Part shown: positions 31,793 through 37,000 of the stretch, piece by piece
How the letters are laid out: each line of letters opens with the position of its first letter
Position numbering within the stretch: the first letter of the stretch is position 1
Assembly: GCA_037147415.1 (NCBI GenBank)
Contig: JBAWVF010000018.1
Span: 1-37,000, forward strand
Origin: BOG-933 sp037147415
Lineage (GTDB): Bacteria > Pseudomonadota > Alphaproteobacteria > Azospirillales > Azospirillaceae
DNA length: 37,000 nt
Direction: 5' to 3'
Program-made: the position numbers and the translations under genes
Notes under the pieces: generated by a model
Seen by the model: only the letters and a program-made list of their open reading frames with translations
The model's database searches: none
What the model was told of the DNA's origin: nothing

Positions 31793-31829
31793 ATATTTCG
31801 GGCTACATATTTCGGGCTACATATTTCGG
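31793..31829. repeat. 14-bp tandem repeat over the icmF stop codon
   Basis: ATATTTCGGGCTAC occurs twice, followed by a partial third copy (ATATTTCGG). The TAG stop of icmF (minus strand) lies in the second copy. Confidence 0.92.
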
Positions 31830-34800
31830 CGGTATTGGCCGCCGACTTCGAATAACGTGCGGGTGATCTGCCCCAGCGAGCAGCAACGTACCGCATCCAT
31901 CAAAACGGCGAAAAGGTTTTCTTCACGAGTAGCAGCCTGTTTCAGCCGTTCCAGCATTACCGGCGCCTGTTCGGCATGGCGAGCATGAAAATCGTGCAAG
32001 CGTTTCAACTGGTTTTGTTTTTCAGCGTCGGACGAGCGCTGGAGTTCAGGCACCGCCGCCGCTCCCGGATCGGGATAGAGGAAGGTATTGACCCCGATAA
32101 TCGGGTAACCGCCATCATGCTTCAACATTTCATAGTGCAGCGATTCATCTTGAATTCGGCCGCGCTGATAGCCGGTTTCCATCGCGCCGAGCACACCGCC
32201 GCGCTCCGCCAGCCGTTCGAACTCGGCCATCACCGCCTCTTCGACCAGATCGGTCAGTTCCTCGATGATAAACGCGCCCTGGTTGGGATTCTCGTTGCGT
32301 GCCAGCCCCCATTCCCGATTGATAATCATCTGAATCGCCAGCGCCCGCCGCACGCTTTCCGCGGTCGGGGTGGTGAAAGCCTCGTCATGAGCGTTGGTAT
32401 GCAGGCTGTTGCAATTATCGTAAATCGCAATCAGCGCTTGAAGAGTGGTTCGTATGTCATTGAAATCCATCTCTTGTGCATGCAAAGAACGTCCCGAGGT
32501 CTGGATATGGTATTTTAATTTCTGTGAGCGCTCGTTGGCACCGTAGCGGAAGCGTAAAGCGGTCGACCAGATGCGCCGCGCCACCCGACCCATCACGGTA
32601 TATTCCGGCTCCATGCCGTTGGAGAAAAAGAACGACAGGTTCGGCGCGAAATCGTCGATCTGCATGCCGCCGCGTTCACCGCGCGCCAGATAGGCTTCGA
32701 CATAAGTAAAGCCATTGGCCAGGGTAAAGGCCAGCTGTGAAATCGGATTGGCGCCGGCTTCGGCGATGTGATAGCCGGAAATAGAGACCGAATAAAAGTT
32801 CTTAACACTATGATGAACGAACCATTCCTGGATGTCCGCCATCATGCGCAGGGCGAATTCCGTTGAGAAGATACACGTGTTCTGGCCCTGATCCTCCTTT
32901 AGAATATCAGCCTGAACCGTGCCGCGCACCGTCTCCAGCACCCAGGCCCGGATTTTTTCAATTTCATCGTCGGTCGGTTGCCGGCCGTTATCGGCTTCGA
33001 ACTTTTCAACTTGGCGATCGATCGCGGCATTAAAGAACATGGCCAGAATGATCGGCGCCGGTCCGTTGATGGTCATCGAAACCGAGGTCAAGGGTGCCGT
33101 CAGATCAAAGCCGTCATACAGCACCTTAAGATCATCCAAGGTCGCAATCGAGACCCCGGAATTCCCGACCTTGCCATAGATATCGGGCCGTTCGTCCGGA
33201 TCGCAGCCATACAAGGTCACCGAATCAAAGGCGGTCGACAGGCGCTTCGACTTGGTATCCTTCGACAGATACTTGAAGCGGGCATTGGTGCGAAAGGCGT
33301 CGCCTTCCCCGGCAAACATCCGGGTCGGATCCTCGTTCTCGCGCTTAAAGGCAAAGACACCGGCGGTATAAGGGAAGCTGCCCGGCAGATTTTCCAACAA
33401 CAGCCACCGCAGAATTTCGCCTTCATCCTCGAAACGCGGCAGCACCACTTTAGGAATCCGAGTACCCGACAAGGACTTCGTGGTCAAAGCGGTACGGATT
33501 TCCTTGTCACGGATTTTGACGACATACTCATCTCCGGCATAACTCGCGCGCACCTTCGGCCACATCGCAAGCAGCTTCTTGCAGCGCGGATCAAGGGCGG
33601 CATCACGCTCGCTCCACAGCGCCTCGACATCGGCCGCCGATCGCCCGGCCGCTTTCAGTAGCTCAGCCGAGGCCCGCAACTGATGGCGCTCGCGCGCAAT
33701 CCTGACCTGTTTGCGCACTTGGGCGTGATAGTCGCGCACGGTCGCGGCAATCTCGGCCAGATAGCGCTGGCGCCCCGGCGGAACCACGGCGCGGCCGGGA
33801 TCGGAGTGGCGCGCGGCCAGCGCAGGCACCGTGCTTTGCGACAGTCCGGTAAAGCCCTTGTCGGCCAGCACCCGCAGCAAGTCCCGATAAACCGCGGTCA
33901 CCCCGGCATCATTGAAGCGGGCCGCGATCGCGCCGAAGACCGGCATGGTTTCGGGCGGAGCGCCAAAGGCCTCACGATTGCGCTGAACCTGCTTACGCAC
34001 GTCGCGCAGAGCATCGAGCGCGCCCTTACGGTCGAACTTGTTGATCACCACCACGTCGGCAAAATCGAGCATGTCGATTTTTTCAAGCTGACTTGCCGCA
34101 CCGAACTCGGGGGTCATGACATAGAGAGGAATGTCGACAAAAGGCACGATCCCGGCGTCGCCCTGACCAATGCCCGGAGTCTCCACGATGATCAAATCGA
34201 AGCCAGCGACTTTACAGGCCGCGACCACATCGGCAACCGCGGCCGGAACCTCGTTGCCGGCTCGGCGCGTCGCCAGCGAGCGCATGTAAATATTGGGGGC
34301 GTCGATCGCGTTCATGCGAATGCGGTCGCCCAGCAAGGCGCCGCCGGTGCGCCGCCGAGTCGGATCGACCGCAATCACGGCAATGCGCGGCTCGCCGCTG
34401 AACAGGCGAAAGCGTCGGATCAACTCGTCGGTCAGCGAAGATTTGCCGGCACCGCCGGTTCCGGTCACGCCCAGCACCGGCACCTTGGTCTTGGCCGCGG
34501 CATCGCGCAACGCAATCCGGCGGGCATCGGGCAGCCGGTCGGCCTCGATCAGTGAAATCAGGCGGGCCAGCCCGGCATTGCCTTCACTCACGGGGGCGGC
34601 GGTCAGATCGAGGCGCGCCAATTCCATCATGTCGGCAATGATGCCCTGAAGCCCGAGCCGCAAGCCATCCTCGGGTGAATAGAGTTTAGTCACCCCGTAG
34701 CCGTGCAGCTCGGCCACCTCTTCCGGTACGATCACGCCGCCGCCGCCGCCGAACACCCGCATGTCGGCCCGCCCGCCCGCACGCAGACGATCAATCATGA

Positions 34801-35041
34801 ATTTGAAATACTCGACATGGCCGCCCTGATAAGAGCTGACCGCCACCGCATGCGCGTCTTCTTGAATCGCCGCATTGACCACTTCCTCGACCGAGCGGTT
34901 GTGGCCCAGGTGAATCACCTCGGCGCCGGCCGACTGAAGCATGCGCCGAAAGATGTTGATCGAGGCGTCATGACCGTCGAACAGGCTGGTCGCCGTGACA
35001 AAGCGCAACGGGGTGGTGGTGAGGGCGGTATCATCGGGCAC
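31817..35041 (-). CDS. icmF: fused acyl-CoA mutase/G-protein chaperone (IcmF)
   Basis: IcmF is a B12-dependent isomerase that interconverts isobutyryl-CoA and butyryl-CoA, with its GTPase chaperone in the same chain. In the 1074 residues, the B12-binding domain comes first (about 12–145: FDGHDASINIFRR with the base-off His). A MeaB-like GTPase follows, with the P-loop GVTGTGGAGKSS at 191–202 and NKFDRKGA, and then the mutase barrel (for example YGCDPDERPDIYGKVGNSGVS and STNGPAP-like SMTINGPAPI). The length fits the family (about 1,090). The start is a GTG with GAGG 11 bases upstream. The exact substrate cannot be settled from the sequence. Its 3' end is in a tandem repeat. Confidence 0.95.
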   Translation of the reverse strand: MPDDTALTTTPLRFVTATSLFDGHDASINIFRRMLQSAGAEVIHLGHNRSVEEVVNAAIQEDAHAVAVSSYQGGHVEYFKFMIDRLRAGGRADMRVFGGGGGVIVPEEVAELHGYGVTKLYSPEDGLRLGLQGIIADMMELARLDLTAAPVSEGNAGLARLISLIEADRLPDARRIALRDAAAKTKVPVLGVTGTGGAGKSSLTDELIRRFRLFSGEPRIAVIAVDPTRRRTGGALLGDRIRMNAIDAPNIYMRSLATRRAGNEVPAAVADVVAACKVAGFDLIIVETPGIGQGDAGIVPFVDIPLYVMTPEFGAASQLEKIDMLDFADVVVINKFDRKGALDALRDVRKQVQRNREAFGAPPETMPVFGAIAARFNDAGVTAVYRDLLRVLADKGFTGLSQSTVPALAARHSDPGRAVVPPGRQRYLAEIAATVRDYHAQVRKQVRIARERHQLRASAELLKAAGRSAADVEALWSERDAALDPRCKKLLAMWPKVRASYAGDEYVVKIRDKEIRTALTTKSLSGTRIPKVVLPRFEDEGEILRWLLLENLPGSFPYTAGVFAFKRENEDPTRMFAGEGDAFRTNARFKYLSKDTKSKRLSTAFDSVTLYGCDPDERPDIYGKVGNSGVSIATLDDLKVLYDGFDLTAPLTSVSMTINGPAPIILAMFFNAAIDRQVEKFEADNGRQPTDDEIEKIRAWVLETVRGTVQADILKEDQGQNTCIFSTEFALRMMADIQEWFVHHSVKNFYSVSISGYHIAEAGANPISQLAFTLANGFTYVEAYLARGERGGMQIDDFAPNLSFFFSNGMEPEYTVMGRVARRIWSTALRFRYGANERSQKLKYHIQTSGRSLHAQEMDFNDIRTTLQALIAIYDNCNSLHTNAHDEAFTTPTAESVRRALAIQMIINREWGLARNENPNQGAFIIEELTDLVEEAVMAEFERLAERGGVLGAMETGYQRGRIQDESLHYEMLKHDGGYPIIGVNTFLYPDPGAAAVPELQRSSDAEKQNQLKRLHDFHARHAEQAPVMLERLKQAATREENLFAVLMDAVRCCSLGQITRTLFEVGGQYRRNM

Positions 35042-35252
35042 GACCGGGGGTTCCTCTCTGCTTAGATCTGCGCTTATATCTGCGTAGAAGCCGTCTCGAG
35101 CCTAAGATACGAGCAACCTCGGTCCCGGCCAAGCCTCTCGACCACCCCTCGTTACAGCCATGCGGGAAACGGGGGCTTAATTTCGGCTCTGGACCGGGGA
35201 GTGGTTCGGTGCCAGACTCCGGTTTTCCATTCTCTTTATCCCCGGTCTTCAC
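35042..35252. other. intergenic region between icmF and the AAA ATPase gene
   Basis: The 211 bp must hold promoters for both divergent genes. A weak 12-bp duplication (TAGATCTGCGCT / TATATCTGCGTA, about 35063–35087) is seen near the icmF end. I found no confident promoter hexamers or operators. Confidence 0.4.
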
Positions 35253-36623
35253 ATGATCAAATCCGTCAGATTTCAAAACTGGAAGAGTTTCCGGGACGCC
35301 ACCCTGTATATCGACCCGCTGACCATCCTGATCGGCACCAACGCCAGCGGGAAATCAAACGCGGTCGACGGGTTGGAGTTTTTGTCACGGATGGCTCGGG
35401 ACGAGAAGCTTGAATCCATTTTTAACGGCACAGCAACAACAAAGGCCATAAGAGGCGGCGCATCTTTGGCAGCGTATAAATTTTCTGATCATTTTGAGAT
35501 TTCGTCTACAATTATTAATCATAATCATTACGATGAAATTGAGAATAGTTATGCAGTTGGATTGAAACACACAGCATCATTACTCAATCAAACTACCATA
35601 TTGAGGAAAATGACCTGTGATCTAGTTGCAAATACCTCACCAGACAAATACACTAAAACCCTTAAAGTGGTTGGTCATTATGTTAACAAGATTACTACAG
35701 AATCATATAACCTTCATGATATCATTAATCGGTTTAATGAGTTATCAGATAAGGGGGAGGTATCAAATGATGGAATTGACATTAATAAATTACCAGGAGA
35801 CAGCAATAATGATAATGATAAAATTGAGTTAATACGTAATGATATTTCTTCTGATAATATGAATATATCATTGCCTGATTATAAATTATTAATGAGGTAT
35901 ATTGAAACAGTTTCCTCATCTATATTTATATTTAAACTCAATTCTTTAGCATTACCTTCTTACTCACCCATGTCATTTGAATTACTAGAAGACGGTTCCA
36001 ACATTGCCGGTGTATTGGCCAGTCTCGGCGAAGAACGAACCACGGAAATTTCGGCGGTACTTCAGAAATATGTCTCCAGACTACCCGAAAACGACATAGG
36101 GCGTATCTGGGCGGAAAAAGTCGGGCGATTCGGCTCCGACGCCATGCTCTATTGTGAAGAAAAATGGGGCAAGGATGGCGAGCCGGTTATTTTTGATGCG
36201 CGCGGCATGTCCGACGGCACCTTGCGCTTTGTTGCGATTGCGGTTGCGCTGATGACGCGGCCGGCGGGCAGCCTGCTGGTGATTGAGGATGTCGACGCCG
36301 GGCTGCACCCGTCGCGGGCGGGCGTGCTGTTGCAAATGCTGAAAGAGGTCGGGCGAGAACGCAAGGTCGATGTGCTGGTTACCACCCATAACCCGGCGTT
36401 GCTGGATGCGCTGACCCCCGACTTCGTGCCCTTCGTCACCGTGGCCCACCGCGACCCCGAAACCGGAGAAAGCATGCTGACCCTGGTCGAGGAGTTGGAC
36501 GATTTACCTCGGCTGTTGGCCTCCGGCGGGCTTGGCAAGGCGTCAACCAGCGGTGCGCTTGAGCGCTCCCTGCGCAACGCCCCTCGCAAGAGCACGGAAC
36601 AGGAGCCCGACCATGGCGCGTAA
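35253..36623 (+). CDS. AAA/ABC-type ATPase of a probable defence pair
   Basis: The 456-residue protein belongs to the AAA_21/OLD-like group. Its N-terminus MIKSVRFQNWKSFRDATLYI leads into Walker A GTNASGKSN (28–36). The C-terminal third has the signature-like GMSDGTLRFVAIAVAL, Walker B LLVIEDVDAGLHPS and the switch His in TTHNPALLDAL. There is no TOPRIM domain, so it is not a full OLD protein. Residues of about 67–248 are coded by DNA much richer in AT than the ends. It overlaps the following PIN gene by 11 bases, so the two are translated together. Analogous ATPase–nuclease pairs (for example AbiL, PARIS) guard against phage. Identity with a named system is not claimed. Confidence 0.85.
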   Translation: MIKSVRFQNWKSFRDATLYIDPLTILIGTNASGKSNAVDGLEFLSRMARDEKLESIFNGTATTKAIRGGASLAAYKFSDHFEISSTIINHNHYDEIENSYAVGLKHTASLLNQTTILRKMTCDLVANTSPDKYTKTLKVVGHYVNKITTESYNLHDIINRFNELSDKGEVSNDGIDINKLPGDSNNDNDKIELIRNDISSDNMNISLPDYKLLMRYIETVSSSIFIFKLNSLALPSYSPMSFELLEDGSNIAGVLASLGEERTTEISAVLQKYVSRLPENDIGRIWAEKVGRFGSDAMLYCEEKWGKDGEPVIFDARGMSDGTLRFVAIAVALMTRPAGSLLVIEDVDAGLHPSRAGVLLQMLKEVGRERKVDVLVTTHNPALLDALTPDFVPFVTVAHRDPETGESMLTLVEELDDLPRLLASGGLGKASTSGALERSLRNAPRKSTEQEPDHGA

Positions 36624-37000
36624 GATCGTTGTCATCGATACGTCGATGCTGTGCGTGTGGCTGAAGGTTCCGGGCAAGGATACCTGTGGCACCAACGATG
36701 ACCGCTGGGATTTTCCGCGAGTTGACGCCTGTCTTCAAGACCATGAAAGCGCGGATGTACAATTGGTAATGCCACTGGCGGCAGTAATCGAAGTCGGCAA
36801 CCACATTGCGGGAACAAAGCGCTACGATCTGGCGCGAGACTTCGCCGGCCATTTACGCAATGCGGCGCTCGGGGTGACACCTTGGGTCACGTTTACTGAA
36901 CAAGCTTCGCTTTGGGATAAAGACGCGCTTGAACGATTGGCTACGAGTTGGCCAGACTTGGCGAAAACCGGCCTTTCACTCGCCGACACGACGATCAAGG
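36613..37000 (+). CDS. PIN-like nuclease, partner of the AAA ATPase (3' end outside window)
   Basis: Translation from the ATG at 36613 gives 129 residues to the window edge. The start KIVVIDTSMLCVWL has a PIN-type Asp9, followed by VIEVGNHIA with Glu60 and SLADTTIK with Asp124, the spacing of a PIN domain. AGGAG lies seven bases before the ATG, and the gene overlaps the stop of the ATPase gene by 11 bases, so they form a tight pair. The ATPase could hold the nuclease inactive until a trigger appears (inference). The C-terminal end and any further gene of the operon are outside the window. Confidence 0.75.
   Translation, partial: MARKIVVIDTSMLCVWLKVPGKDTCGTNDDRWDFPRVDACLQDHESADVQLVMPLAAVIEVGNHIAGTKRYDLARDFAGHLRNAALGVTPWVTFTEQASLWDKDALERLATSWPDLAKTGLSLADTTIK

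Overview
The window looks like chromosome from a motile, GC-rich alphaproteobacterium, probably a Rhodospirillales-like lineage. The grounds are the prs–rplY–pth order, a PhaB-type acetoacetyl-CoA reductase, a fused B12-dependent mutase (IcmF), sigma-54 promoters on flagellar genes, and a cnoX/LON-domain/Trm112/DUF971/Smr run. The lineage is inferred from gene content only. I see no tRNA, rRNA, insertion sequence or CRISPR array.

Layout. 1–1059: most of leuA (minus, 3' end outside the window). 1135–2067: an AT-rich gene resembling the STM4504/CBY_0614 (AbiJ-N-terminal-like) defence-associated family. 2134–3585: a three-lipoprotein operon (one BamE/SmpA-like, two paralogues) ending in a clear intrinsic terminator. 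3814–5898: a small secreted protein, a transglycosylase-like protein and upp. 6026–13640: a flagellar cluster (flgE, flgK, flgL, a FlgN-like chaperone, and a second divergent FlgK-like gene) with two near-perfect sigma-54 promoters, one before flgE and one before the second FlgK-like gene. 13618–18560: a head-to-tail pair, a very large protein made of two acetamidase/formamidase-fold domains plus a Thr/Ser/Gly-rich tail, followed by an FHA–Sel1-repeat protein. This pair is a good candidate for an undescribed system. 18983–20966: phaB and an orphan Cache-type membrane receptor. 20976–25749: a minus-strand run of housekeeping and stress genes (Smr, DUF971, Trm112, NfeD-like, LON-domain, CnoX/YbbN, ProX/YbaK-type deacylase), interrupted by a lower-GC PIN-domain gene and its unknown partner. 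25914–29751: ferritin-like protein, exonuclease III, pth, rplY and prs. 29891–31774: small hypotheticals and a DUF4384 protein. 31817–35041: icmF. 35253–end: an AAA (ABC-type/OLD-like) ATPase overlapping a PIN-like nuclease gene cut by the window edge, a likely defence module.

Two patterns stand out beyond single genes. First, short direct tandem duplications (13–18 bp, 2–4 copies) recur at gene ends. They contain or touch the stop codons at flgL, the 20.97-kb and 26.43-kb convergent gene pairs, icmF, and the deacylase gene. Similar duplications sit just upstream of phaB and the Cache receptor. In both convergent pairs the two opposing stop codons lie in the first and last repeat copies, as though one shared stop site had been pulled apart. 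Second, the AAA ATPase gene is a mosaic: GC-rich ends carrying the ATPase motifs flank a strongly AT-rich middle.

The genes form a few working sets: distal flagellar hook and junction assembly; PHB metabolism and acyl-CoA rearrangement; nucleotide and translation housekeeping; and three scattered probable defence or toxin loci (STM4504-like, PIN pair, AAA–PIN pair).
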